Source: Treponema succinifaciens DSM 2489 (GTDB taxonomy: Bacteria > Spirochaetota > Spirochaetia > Treponematales > Treponemataceae). Taken from it: a DNA stretch of 64,000 bases. Positions 51,320 to 59,614 of this stretch are shown here, piece after piece. The stretch covers positions 1,752,501-1,816,500 of the forward strand of contig NC_015385.1 of NCBI RefSeq assembly GCF_000195275.1, read 5' to 3'. The position numbers were made by a program, and so were the translations under genes. The notes under the pieces were generated by a model, which was not told where the DNA came from, searched no databases, and saw only the letters and a list, made by a program, of their open reading frames with translations. Position 1 is the stretch's first letter. Each line of letters begins with the position of its first letter.

Positions 51320-54058
51320 CTACAAATTCTTCAAGTACGAATTAAGCTTTTCTATGCGGCGCTGGGCTTCTTCCATGCGGTTTCTTTCTTCCTGAACAAC
51401 TTCGGCTGGAGCGTGCTCGGCAAATTTTCCGTTCAGCTTGTTTGTGCTTCTGCGGACATTTTCCGTTTCGTATTCAATGTCGCGTGTAAACTTCTGCCTT
51501 AGCTGCTCTTTGTTCACACTTTCGTCAACCAAAAGAAACGCTTCGAATCCTTTTCCTACAGCGCCGATTGATTTTTCAGGGTTCGACTCCACAAAGTCAA
51601 CCTTGCTGATTCCTGCCAAAAGGCAAACCATGTCTGTCTTTTCTTTTATTACTTCCGCGCTTGAGCCTTTGGAAATTTTTACGGCAATATGGAGCTTGCT
51701 TGCAGGATCAATTCCGCATTCAACACGAAGTCCGCGCAAAGTTCTGATAAGTTCCTTTAAAGTTTCAAAACGCTCTGTGATTTCTTTGTTTATGCGGCTT
51801 GATTTTTCCTCTGGATACGGAGCTGTAACAAGAAGTCCTGTGTATTCTTCGCAAGGAAGAATTTTCTGCCCGCCGGCTTTCTTGCGGTTTTCTACAATCT
51901 GAGCCAAAGGCAGCTTGGAATAAATTTCTTCTGTAACGAAAGGAATATACGGATGAAGCAAACGAAGGCTCTCTTCAAGAACATTAAGCAGAACAGAAAC
52001 CGCCCGGTCTTTTTCGTGGTCATCGCCATTCTTAAACGAAAGTTTTGTAGCTTCAACATACCAGTCGCAGAAATCGTTCCAGAAATATTCATAAATTGCA
52101 GAAGCTCCATCGTTGTAACGGTAGCTTTCAAAAGCAGCCCTTGCATTTTTTACGGCATTGTCAAGGCAAGTATAAATCCACTTGTCAAGCTCGTTAAGGT
52201 CTGAGTCAGCAACAGGAATAAGTGTTCTGTCTTCAAGATTGCCAAGAATATAGCGGCTTGCGTTCCATACTTTGTTGCAGAAGCGGCTTCCCATCTTGAA
52301 TGAATCCTTGTCTACAAGAACATCCTGTCCCTGCGCACACATATAGCTCAAAGTGAATTTAAGGGCATCCGCGCCGTAAAGGTCGATAATCTCAAGCGGG
52401 TCGATTCCGTTTCCAAGCGACTTGGACATTTTTCTGCCCTGCTTGTCGCGAACAAGTCCGTGAATATAAATGTCATGGAACGGAGATTTTCCTGTAAACT
52501 CAAGGCCTGCCATAATCATGCGGCTAACCCAGAAGAAAATAATATCATAAGCTGTAACAATAGCTGTAGTTGGATAAAAATGCTCAAGGTCGGAAGTTTT
52601 TTCAGGCCAGCCAAGAGTACTGAACGGCCAAAGCCATGAAGAGAACCAAGTGTCAAGAACATCAGGATCCTGCTTTAAATGGGAAGCATCCGCGCCGCAC
52701 TTAGGACATTTTACCGGGTCTTCACGGCTGACAATTGTTTCTCCGCACTCGCAGTACCATACAGGAATTCTGTGTCCCCACCAAAGCTGACGGCTTATGC
52801 ACCAGTCGCGGATATTTTCCATCCAGTGAGTAAATGTGTTTTCCCATTTGCGCGGATAAAAAACAAATTCCTCATTCTTCCAGGCGGCAAGAGCTTTATC
52901 TGCAAGCGGCTTCATTTTTACAAACCACTGGTCGCTCAAATACGGCTCTACGACAGTTGAACATCTGTAGCAATGGCCAACTGAATGCTTGATTTTTTCC
53001 TCGCCCTTGTAAAGTCCAAGCTCCTTTAAATCTTCTATAATAAGCTTGCGTGCTTCTGGGCATTTTAATCCGCGGTATTTTTCCGGGCAGTTATTGTTTA
53101 AAGTTCCGTCTGGATTTAAAATGTTTATAACTTCAAGATTGTTTCTTTTTCCAACTTCCCAGTCGTTAGGATCGTGCGCCGGAGTGATTTTTACCATTCC
53201 AGTTCCAAATTCCTTGTCAACATAAGAATCTGCAATCAAGCTGATTACACGGCCGGTAAGCGGAAGCTTAAGTTTTTTTCCAACGACAGACTTGTAACGC
53301 TCATCTTCTGGATTTACAGCAACCGCAGTATCGCCAAGCAAAGTTTCCGGACGGGTTGTGGCAATTTCAATTTTTCCAGAGCCGTCTTCAAATTCATAAT
53401 AAATGTGATACATGAAGCCGTCTGTGTCTGTGTGCTCAACTTCATCATCAGCAAGAGCAGTTCCGCAGCGAGGACACCAGTTTACAAGATAGTGTCCTTT
53501 ATAGATAAGGCCGCGCTCATAAAGAGTAACAAAAACATTGCGAACAGCCTTAGAAAGACCTTCGTCCATTGTAAAACGCTCGCGGTTCCAGTCAACGGAA
53601 TTTCCAAGCTTGCGCTGCTGCTTAACAATTGTGTTATGATGGTCTTCCTTTACCTTCCAAGTGCGCTCAAGGAATTTTTCACGTCCAAGGTCATTGCGGG
53701 TCTTTCCCTCTTTTTTAAGCTGCTTTTCAACAACATTCTGAGTGGCAATTCCTGCATGGTCAGTTCCAGGAATCCAAAGAGTGTCGTCGCCTTTCATTCT
53801 GTGGTAGCGCACAACAATATCCTGCAATGTATTGTTCAGCCCGTGTCCCATGTGAAGAACACCTGTAACATTTGGCGGAGGAATTACGACCGTATACTTT
53901 GAAACAGAAGATTTTTTAGACTTGTTCAAGTAACATTCATGCACCGGAGAATCCTTGTCGGACGCAGGCTTAAAGCATCCTGTCTGAACCCATTCAGCAT
54001 AAATTCTATCTTCAAAATCTTTTGGATTGTAGGATTTTTCAAGTTCAATAGCTTTCAT
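51320..54058 (-). CDS. valS: Valyl-tRNA synthetase, 912 aa
   Basis: Class I synthetase: HIGH-type motif HMGH in NVTGVLHMGHGLNNTL, and KMSKS in QGRKMSKSLGNGIDP. The editing domain (about 190-330: RPETLLGDTAVAVNPED), WCISRQLWWGHRIP and the C-terminal coiled coil (about 855-912: REVQEERNRMEEAQRR-like) are all present. Length is usual. Own promoter at 54108-54136. Confidence 0.97.
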   Translation of the reverse strand: MKAIELEKSYNPKDFEDRIYAEWVQTGCFKPASDKDSPVHECYLNKSKKSSVSKYTVVIPPPNVTGVLHMGHGLNNTLQDIVVRYHRMKGDDTLWIPGTDHAGIATQNVVEKQLKKEGKTRNDLGREKFLERTWKVKEDHHNTIVKQQRKLGNSVDWNRERFTMDEGLSKAVRNVFVTLYERGLIYKGHYLVNWCPRCGTALADDEVEHTDTDGFMYHIYYEFEDGSGKIEIATTRPETLLGDTAVAVNPEDERYKSVVGKKLKLPLTGRVISLIADSYVDKEFGTGMVKITPAHDPNDWEVGKRNNLEVINILNPDGTLNNNCPEKYRGLKCPEARKLIIEDLKELGLYKGEEKIKHSVGHCYRCSTVVEPYLSDQWFVKMKPLADKALAAWKNEEFVFYPRKWENTFTHWMENIRDWCISRQLWWGHRIPVWYCECGETIVSREDPVKCPKCGADASHLKQDPDVLDTWFSSWLWPFSTLGWPEKTSDLEHFYPTTAIVTAYDIIFFWVSRMIMAGLEFTGKSPFHDIYIHGLVRDKQGRKMSKSLGNGIDPLEIIDLYGADALKFTLSYMCAQGQDVLVDKDSFKMGSRFCNKVWNASRYILGNLEDRTLIPVADSDLNELDKWIYTCLDNAVKNARAAFESYRYNDGASAIYEYFWNDFCDWYVEATKLSFKNGDDHEKDRAVSVLLNVLEESLRLLHPYIPFVTEEIYSKLPLAQIVENRKKAGGQKILPCEEYTGLLVTAPYPEEKSSRINKEITERFETLKELIRTLRGLRVECGIDPASKLHIAVKISKGSSAEVIKEKTDMVCLLAGISKVDFVESNPEKSIGAVGKGFEAFLLVDESVNKEQLRQKFTRDIEYETENVRRSTNKLNGKFAEHAPAEVVQEERNRMEEAQRRIEKLNSYLKNL

Positions 54059-54107
54059 CGTAACCTCTATCTACACACAGACTTGTGCAATTTTTTTATA
54101 GGGCAAA

Positions 54108-54136
54108 ATTATAATATTTTTTTTTGATGTTTGCAA
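54108..54136 (-). promoter_or_regulatory. Promoter of valS
   Basis: Minus strand TTGCAA (54131-54136), 17-nt A-rich spacer, TATAAT (54108-54113). Leader of about 45 nt to the ATG. No T-box or other structured leader is evident in that space. Confidence 0.65.
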
Positions 54137-54156
54137 TGAAAAGATAAAGATGAGAA

Positions 54157-54371
54157 CAGGGCAAACGCATTATAAATGTATTCAGCATAAAACTGGCTCC
54201 CAGACACGGTTTTATGGTTCAAAATCGCGCAATAATGCGCCACACGCTGATTGTTGCAAAGTAACTATAGAATTGAGCGCTCACGCGGTCGCAGCAATCA
54301 GCGTGTTTTTGCCCCAGAAACCGTTCCTTCGCGCAAACTTTACTTAAATTATTTATAATGCGTTTGCCCTG
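54157..54371. mobile_element. 215-bp MITE-like element with 21-bp terminal inverted repeats
   Basis: The ends CAGGGCAAACGCATTATAAAT (54157-54177, shown over its 21 bases as CAGGGCAAACG plus CATTATAAAT) and its perfect complement at 54351-54371 bound a segment without coding capacity. Inside are two more hairpins: CATAAAAC with GTTTTATG, and ACACGCTGATTG with CAATCAGCGTGT. The right 53 bp are repeated at 39426-39478. No transposase is in the window. It begins about 20 bp upstream of the valS -35 and abuts a gene remnant on the right. Confidence 0.65.
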
Positions 54372-54533
54372 AAAGATGAGACAGAACCTCAATACAACAA
54401 AGAATCAAAAAGAGCAAAAAGTTTTGTGAATGAATATCAAAAAATGACAGAAAGGCTTCCTGTAAGCCAAAACCTGATTTTTGGAACACAGGATAAAGAT
54501 ATCGCAGAAAAACTGCATTTATTGTACAAATAA
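54372..54533 (+). pseudogene. C-terminal remnant of an unidentified gene, 53 codons
   Basis: Directly after the inverted-repeat element an open frame reads DETEPQYNKESKRAKSFVNE, then YQKMTERLPVSQNLIFG to LHLLYK and TAA. It has normal codon use but no start or SD, so it looks like the 3' end of a gene cut by the element or by a deletion. Confidence 0.45.
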
Positions 54534-54640
54534 AACACTTGATTTTTCTGACTTTCTTTTGTAATCTTATAAATGAATTGAGTTAGGATGTCTTCGGACA
54601 CTTAGCTGTGGGGGCAGAATTATTCGGTCCCTTCATTTTT

Positions 54641-54817
54641 TTAAATCAACTCCTGCCTATTTTTTATAATATTCAACTGCTCAACCAAATGACGTTCAGC
54701 CATAGAATCATTCATGTTATAAAACCAGTTATGATTAAACCAGTTCATTGTTTCTTGATTTCCGCCTGAACCGATTACAAGACTAAAAAAATCTGTATTT
54801 GGTCGAATGTCGAGTTT
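54641..54817 (-). pseudogene. C-terminal remnant of a second unidentified gene, 58 codons
   Basis: Minus-strand frame PNTDFFSLVIGSGG, then MNWFNHNWFYNMNDSMAERH and LVEQLNIIKNRQELI, ending in TAA. A stop codon precedes it and there is no start, so it is the tail of a gene of unknown type. The repetitive Asn/Trp-rich wording is not one I can assign. Confidence 0.4.
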
Positions 54818-54888
54818 TTATAAAAACAGCTACTAAACAGTTATTCCTATGCTAACAAGGCTGTCATTCCCGTGCTTGTTTGTATGTC

Positions 54889-54911
54889 ATTCCCGCACTC
54901 GTTGCGGGAAT
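54889..54911. repeat. ATTCCCGC hairpin repeat (dRS3-like)
   Basis: ATTCCCGCA, loop CTCGT, TGCGGGAAT: a perfect 9-bp stem, followed on the plus strand by ATCTATC and nine T. It resembles the widespread GTCATTCCCG...GGGAATCTAT repeat. A partial further copy (GTCATTCCCG) lies about 28 bp to the left. It may also end transcripts coming from the left. Confidence 0.6.
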
Positions 54912-54954
54912 CTATCTTTTTTTTTACAACAGCGCCTGCTCGCTGCCAGTATTA

Positions 54955-55007
54955 CTTGCCTGTTCCGCTACGGCTTAACGCCTGCCCTGCACCGCAGTAG
55001 CTCGCCA
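54955..55007 (-). repeat. Duplicated 3' tail behind the SUMF1 lipoprotein gene
   Basis: Downstream of the gene's end (CGCTCCACAGGCAAGTAATGGC at its stop) the sequence GCGGAACAGGCAAGTAATAC recurs about 55 bp later on the same strand. In frame it reads SRSGTGK and stop, like the end of a paralogous SUMF1 gene. GC-rich spacer sequence lies between. This suggests recombination or cassette replacement at the 3' end of the gene. Confidence 0.5.
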
Positions 55008-55967
55008 TTACTTGCCTGTGGAGCGGACAATGCGGAAGCCCAAGTTGTTGCTGGTGATATTGGCGTTGAGCCAGTACTTGTAGTCCACCTCGCAGCCGTA
55101 GGCGTTGCTGCACCAGCTGCCGCCGCAGTTGCAGCGGTACTCGCTGATGTTGGGGTTGGAATCCCAGCACCATTCCCAAACGTTACCGCTCATGTCGTAC
55201 AGACCGTAGTCGTTAGGCTTTTTCTGTGCAACTGGATGTGTCTTTTTTCCACTGTTTTCGCTATACCAGCCCACTTCGTCTAAGTTATCGCTTCCGCTAT
55301 ACTTGTAGTCCTGTCCGCCCTTTGCCGCATACTGCCATTCTTCCATTGTAGGCAGGCGGTAGCCGTTTGCGTTTTCATCTTGGCTTACGGTTCCTGTTAT
55401 TATATTTCCTTTGTGAGGAGCATAGCTCCATTTTTCTACATCAGGTTCACCATCAACAGCATAGACTGGAGTCAAACCGAACATATCACTTAATTTGTTG
55501 CAAAAATAAACTGCGTCATACCAACTCACCTGTTCCACTGGAAGATTCTTTTCTTCCTTGAAGTTGCTAGGATTCTCACCCATTACAGACTTATTAAGCT
55601 CCTGTGTAACCTCAGTTGCAAGAATAGAAAATTCCTTTCCTGGAACAGCGATCATAAGCTTGTCAACATTTTCATACGTAACGCCCTCTGCCAAGGCAGC
55701 CTTGACAGGCTCTGGCTTTGTTTCGCCAGAATTTGAATCATCCTTGCCATCATTTGGTTTTATTTCACCGGAATTGTTCTTGTCAACATCCGCCCCCCCC
55801 TCAAGGGTTGCCCCAACAGTTGAATCTCCATTGTCGTCTTCTGAGTCAGAGCATGAAATCTGCAAGGGAACTGCAAACAGTATAATTGCGCAGATAGCAA
55901 AAGTTGAAAAAGACAGCCCGCTCTTGCGGCCGCCAGCCAAGCTAAAACATTTTTTCAAGGTTTTCAT
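55008..55967 (-). CDS. SUMF1/formylglycine-generating-enzyme-fold lipoprotein with candidate DGR variable region, 319 aa
   Basis: A lipoprotein signal ends in LQISC (Cys39). A low-complexity acidic linker follows (to about residue 100), then the C-type-lectin-like SUMF1 domain: VEQVSWYDAVYFCNKLS, YRLPTMEEWQYAAKGG, PNDYGLYDMSGNVWEWCWD and a terminal GGSW...NNLGFRIVRS. The last ~50 codons use AAC, TGC, TAC, GGC, GAC, CTC and ATC almost only, unlike the A/T-ending codons before, which is the pattern left by adenine mutagenesis of AAC codons. Surface ligand binding is likely rather than sulfatase activation. A G8 run lies in the linker. No reverse transcriptase is in the window. Confidence 0.82.
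   Translation of the reverse strand: MKTLKKCFSLAGGRKSGLSFSTFAICAIILFAVPLQISCSDSEDDNGDSTVGATLEGGADVDKNNSGEIKPNDGKDDSNSGETKPEPVKAALAEGVTYENVDKLMIAVPGKEFSILATEVTQELNKSVMGENPSNFKEEKNLPVEQVSWYDAVYFCNKLSDMFGLTPVYAVDGEPDVEKWSYAPHKGNIITGTVSQDENANGYRLPTMEEWQYAAKGGQDYKYSGSDNLDEVGWYSENSGKKTHPVAQKKPNDYGLYDMSGNVWEWCWDSNPNISEYRCNCGGSWCSNAYGCEVDYKYWLNANITSNNLGFRIVRSTGK
55793..55800 (-). repeat. G8 homopolymer inside the SUMF1 lipoprotein gene
   Basis: Eight consecutive C on the plus strand (G on the coding strand), encoding part of LEGGADV in the linker just after the lipoprotein signal. Changes in length by one base would shift the frame and switch off the protein, as in phase-variable poly-G genes of treponemes. 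The current length keeps the frame open. Confidence 0.6.
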
Positions 55968-56077
55968 TTTTTACCCCCGTATAATCTTTTGAAGCCACCA
56001 TTTAGATGTAATATGATTTCTGTATTGATTGTCTCTGTCATTGTGGCAACATTTTCAGCAACTGCTTCAAAACTCAT
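55964..56077 (-). CDS. 37-aa leader protein coupled to the SUMF1 lipoprotein gene
   Basis: MSFEAVAENVATMTETINTE to RLYGGKK starts at ATG 56077 with GGAGG about 6 nt upstream and ends in TGA overlapping the lipoprotein ATG (ATGA). It is the first frame behind the promoter at 56096-56124. No family recognised; its role may be translational coupling. Confidence 0.55.
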   Translation of the reverse strand: MSFEAVAENVATMTETINTEIILHLNGGFKRLYGGKK

Positions 56078-56095
56078 TTTGCGCCTCCTGACAAA

Positions 56096-56124
56096 AGGAT
56101 ACTATACAAATTTTACAGTGTCAA
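56096..56124 (-). promoter_or_regulatory. Promoter of the leader/SUMF1 lipoprotein operon
   Basis: Minus strand consensus TTGACA (56119-56124), 17-nt spacer, TATCCT (56096-56101). Another -10-like TATAGT lies inside the spacer. It places the start close to the SD of the 37-aa leader gene, giving a very short 5' leader. Confidence 0.6.
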
Positions 56125-56202
56125 GAAAAATAAAATAATCCGCTTGAATTTTAACAAGAGCTTTATAAATTAAAAAGCATTTCATGCATTCCATAAGATA
56201 AG

Positions 56203-58060
56203 AGTCTTTATATCCGGCTAAGGGACGCGCTTTCGCATGATTTAGTCTGCCCTTTTCACTATTTTGGGCTTACAGATGCGGAAGGAATCGACTATTCAAA
56301 AATTAAGGCCGAGCCAGGAACAAGCAAATATTATAGAAGAAATTGCAAATATGCTCATGGTGAACCGCCGCGTTGATTACATCATTGAAAGAATGAATTT
56401 CTACGGACACGATGGCGAAAAGACAAAAGCTCTTGGATTCTGCGCGACTGTAAAGCATGCTAAATACATGGCGGAAGAATTTAACAAAAGACTTTCAAAA
56501 AATAATGGACAAGTTGCGGTTGCTCTTTCAGGAGATGACAGCGTTGAAGTCCGCGAAAAATATGCACGTCTTTTGGAAGATGACAATTCTCCGCTTCAAT
56601 ACATTTTTTCAGTCGATATTTTTAACGAAGGAATTGATATTCCATCAGTAAACACAGTCTTGCTGCTGCGTCCTACTGACTCTTCAATAATTTTTATTCA
56701 GCAGCTTGGACGAGGCTTGCGCAAACTGGGCGGCAAAGAATTCGTAACAGTTCTGGACTTTATCAGAAACTACAAAAAGTCTTTCTTGATGGCGATTGCC
56801 CTGAACGGAAAGCAGGATTACGACCGCGATTCATTGAAGCTTGAAGTTGCAAATGATTTTGCGGACTTGCCGAACGGAACTTACATTCACATGGACAAAA
56901 TCACAAAGGAACAGATTCTGCGCCAGCTTGAAAATGAAAAATTCATGTCGCTTAAATATATGAAAGAATCATATTTTTCGTTTAAGCATGTATGCGGCGG
57001 AAAAGTCCCGTTTCTTGTTGATTACTTAAAGCATGACGGAAGCACTGATCCTGTGCGGTTTACGGTTTTCAGCCCGAACTACAAGACGTATTTCGATTTT
57101 GCCGCATACATTGAAAAAGAATCGCATCCTGAATTTTCTCTGATTAACGAAGACGAATCTTTCAGGCAGATTATGCAGCTTCTAAGTTTTTATTCGCCTG
57201 CAAGACGCGCGGAAGAATGGATTATCGCAGAAACAATTTTTAATTCAGAAAATTACTTTGCTTCTGTTGATGAAATTGCAGAAAAGGCAAGAAAATACCT
57301 TTCTTTTGTGAATAAAACTTCTATCGTTCATGCCTGCCAGACGCTTAGCGGAACATATTTTGACACAAGCGAAAAAACACGGTACGAAAAGGCGATTTTT
57401 AATTTTGACGGAACTTCAGTTTCATTCAATAAAAACACGGTCGATTCCCTTGAAAATTCAAGATTTTCCGCACAAAAGAAGCTTTGGGTAGAAGACTTGA
57501 TTCAATACAATCTTTTGCGTTACCAAAACGAATTCGGCTCAGATGATTATTCTGAAAACGGAACTTTGCCGTTTTTAAAGCTTTACCAAAAATACACGAT
57601 GCGCGACGCGGCTCTTTTATGCGACTATACAAAAATCCATTCTTCGTTCCGCGGACAAGGACTTATAACTTCCGCAAAGCCAGATTATTTTCTATTTGTG
57701 AACCTGCACAAGGATGCGGACATAAAAGATTCAATAAATTATGCTGACAGATTCATAACGCCGGACCATTTTCAGTGGCAGTCGCCAAACAGCACAACGC
57801 AAAATTCTGAAGTCGGACAGAACTTAATCCGCAACATCGAAAGAAAAATCCGACTTCATCTTTTTGTACGCAAATTTGAAAAAGTAGAAAACATAACCCA
57901 GCCGTTCATTTATCTTGGTCAGGTTTCAACTTTTCCGGGCAGCGCGGAAGGCAACAAGCCAATCACAATGAAATTCGCGCTTCATAGCCGTGTTCCTGAC
58001 GAGCTTTTCAACGACTTTATAACACGCACCGACAAAATGGGAAAAAACAGCGATAATTGA
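56203..58060 (+). pseudogene. DUF3427-type helicase, 5'-truncated and frameshifted
   Basis: From about 56203 one frame reads YIRLRDALSHDLVCPFHYFG, then LTDAEGIDYSKIK, the middle of PLD-DEAD-DUF3427 helicases. Near 56310 the homology changes frame and continues to 58060: VDYIIERMNFYGHDGEKTKALGFCATVKHAKYMAEEFN, IDIPSVNTVLLLRPTDS, QQLGRGLRK, then a long DUF3427 region. The N-terminal nuclease and Walker A parts are missing. The downstream frame is free of stops over 598 codons, so decay is recent or a shorter product is made from an internal start. A NUDIX gene follows, as often in this family. Confidence 0.75.
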
Positions 58061-58084
58061 CTTTACAAAAAAAGGACTGAAAAA

Positions 58085-58537
58085 ATGAACAACGCAAATA
58101 TAACAAAAAACGATTGTAAAACCCAAACTACACCGCTCAAGCAAATCCACGTTTCTGCGGCGGTAATTTTCCGTACTGTGGCTGGCGGCGAAAAGCTGGT
58201 TTTTGCGACGCAGCGTGGCTACGGAGAATGGAAGGACTGGTGGGAGTTTCCGGGCGGAAAGATTGAAGATGGAGAAAGCGCGGAACAGGCGGTTGTGCGG
58301 GAAATACGCGAGGAGCTTGCGACGGAAATCCGGGCAGAACGAAAACTCTGCACGGTTGAATACGACTACCCCGCTTTTCATCTGACAATGGAATGTTTTT
58401 TGTGCTCAATTGTTTCCGGGAAGCTTACTCTGCTTGAGCACGAGAACGCGGCATGGCTTTCCGAAGAAAAGCTTAAAAGCGTAAAATGGCTTCCTGCGGA
58501 TGTGGAAGTTCTAGAAAATCTAAAGGAACTTTTTTAG
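58085..58537 (+). CDS. NUDIX hydrolase (MutT-like), 150 aa
   Basis: The NUDIX box is intact: GGKIEDGESAEQAVVREIREEL (G-x5-E-x7-REVxEE pattern), preceded by KDWWEFPGG. Such proteins hydrolyse nucleoside-diphosphate-linked compounds, typically 8-oxo-dGTP. ATG at 58085 with AAGGA upstream. 24 nt after the DUF3427 helicase remnant; DUF3427 helicases often have a NUDIX gene next to them, so it may be the surviving half of that unit. Confidence 0.88.
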   Translation: MNNANITKNDCKTQTTPLKQIHVSAAVIFRTVAGGEKLVFATQRGYGEWKDWWEFPGGKIEDGESAEQAVVREIREELATEIRAERKLCTVEYDYPAFHLTMECFLCSIVSGKLTLLEHENAAWLSEEKLKSVKWLPADVEVLENLKELF

Positions 58538-58544
58538 GCGGATG

Positions 58545-58660
58545 CGGTAGCGCTGGGAGCAATGCCGGAGGCAGTCCGAACAAAGTGAGGACCGCGTGCA
58601 GCAAGTTGCGGACATAGCGACAGTCAAGAGTCTTAGGCTCTTGACTGACCGCCCATAAAC
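58545..58660 (+). repeat. Intergenic repeat with 10-bp hairpin behind the NUDIX gene
   Basis: Begins just after the stop with GGTAGCGCTGGGAGCAATG, CGGAGGCAGTCCGAAC and AAAGTGAGGACCGCG, related to the element after the TIGR01440 gene. It ends with a perfect hairpin CAGTCAAGAG, loop TCTTAGG, CTCTTGACTG (58621-58647). No T run follows. Possibly a 3'-end element. Confidence 0.5.
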
Positions 58661-58799
58661 ATTCTGTTAAAAAACTGTCGCAACCTTTTTCACGCGAAGT
58701 TGTTCAATAGACATAATCCAAAAAATTTTATATTTACGTTTCATGGTGATTTTTTAGATTCAATTTATTATATTTTTAGAAAAACATTCGGAGGAAAAA

Positions 58800-59498
58800 A
58801 TGAAAGAACTAAAGGCATTAATTCTGGCGGTATCGGTTTCGCTTGTCGTGTCGGCGGCGATTGTTTCCGTGGGGCTTTCAAAAATAGCAAGGCCTGACAG
58901 GACAGTTACGGTGCGCGGACTTGCGGAAAAAGAAGTTGATGCCGACCTTGCGCTCTGGCCGCTCACATTCACGCTTGGAGCAAACAGCCTTACGCAGCTC
59001 CAGAAAGACATTCTTGCAAAAACTCAGACCGTAAAGGAATATCTTGCGGACCACGGACTTTCAGAAGAAGACTACACGGTTCAGTCGCCAAGCATAACGG
59101 ACAACACAATCAATCCGTATATGGACCGGGACAAAATTCTCTACACTTACCTTGCGCAGACGGTGATCCTCGTGCGCTCGTCAAAAGTCGCTGAAGTGAA
59201 AAAAGCGCAGGACGATTCCCTTGACCTGATGAGCAGCGGAATCGCAGTCTCAAAGGACTACAACAGCAAGATTTCATTTGAATTCACAAAGCTGAATGAC
59301 ATAAAACCGCAGATGATTGCGGAGGCGACAAAAAACGCACGCACAGCAGCAGAGCAGTTTGCACATGACTCCGGAAGCAAAGTCGGAAAAATCAAAACCG
59401 CAACTCAGGGATTTTTCAGCATAGAAAATGCCGCCGAAGACCTTCAGGAAAAGAAGACAATCCGCGTGGTAACCACAGTCGAATATCTTTTAAAATAG
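58800..59498 (+). CDS. SIMPL-domain (DUF541) protein, 232 aa
   Basis: An N-terminal signal anchor (KALILAVSVSLVVSAAIVSVG) is followed by the SIMPL domain: RTVTVRGLAEKEVDADLALWPLTF, and later KNARTAAEQFAHDSGSKVGKIKTATQG. Such periplasmic proteins are linked to oxidative stress in other bacteria. ATG with GGAGG 6 nt before it. It is alone between two repeats. Confidence 0.88.
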   Translation: MKELKALILAVSVSLVVSAAIVSVGLSKIARPDRTVTVRGLAEKEVDADLALWPLTFTLGANSLTQLQKDILAKTQTVKEYLADHGLSEEDYTVQSPSITDNTINPYMDRDKILYTYLAQTVILVRSSKVAEVKKAQDDSLDLMSSGIAVSKDYNSKISFEFTKLNDIKPQMIAEATKNARTAAEQFAHDSGSKVGKIKTATQGFFSIENAAEDLQEKKTIRVVTTVEYLLK

Positions 59499-59614
59499 AA
59501 ACAGACTGACCGGTCTGGAAAATCGGAATCCGCCTAGGAAGAACACACTGCGGCGGATTATTTTTTTTCAATCACCCCCTGAACAAAAAGCAGCCTTACA
59601 GCACTTCAAGAAAT

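Noticed and set aside
53174-53902. 242-codon plus-strand frame opposite valS.
   Set aside because: Shadow of valS, whose HMGH and KMSKS motifs are intact.
54849-55283. 144-codon plus-strand frame across the candidate variable region.
   Set aside because: Ala/Val-rich antisense of the SUMF1 C-terminus and of the repeat behind it.
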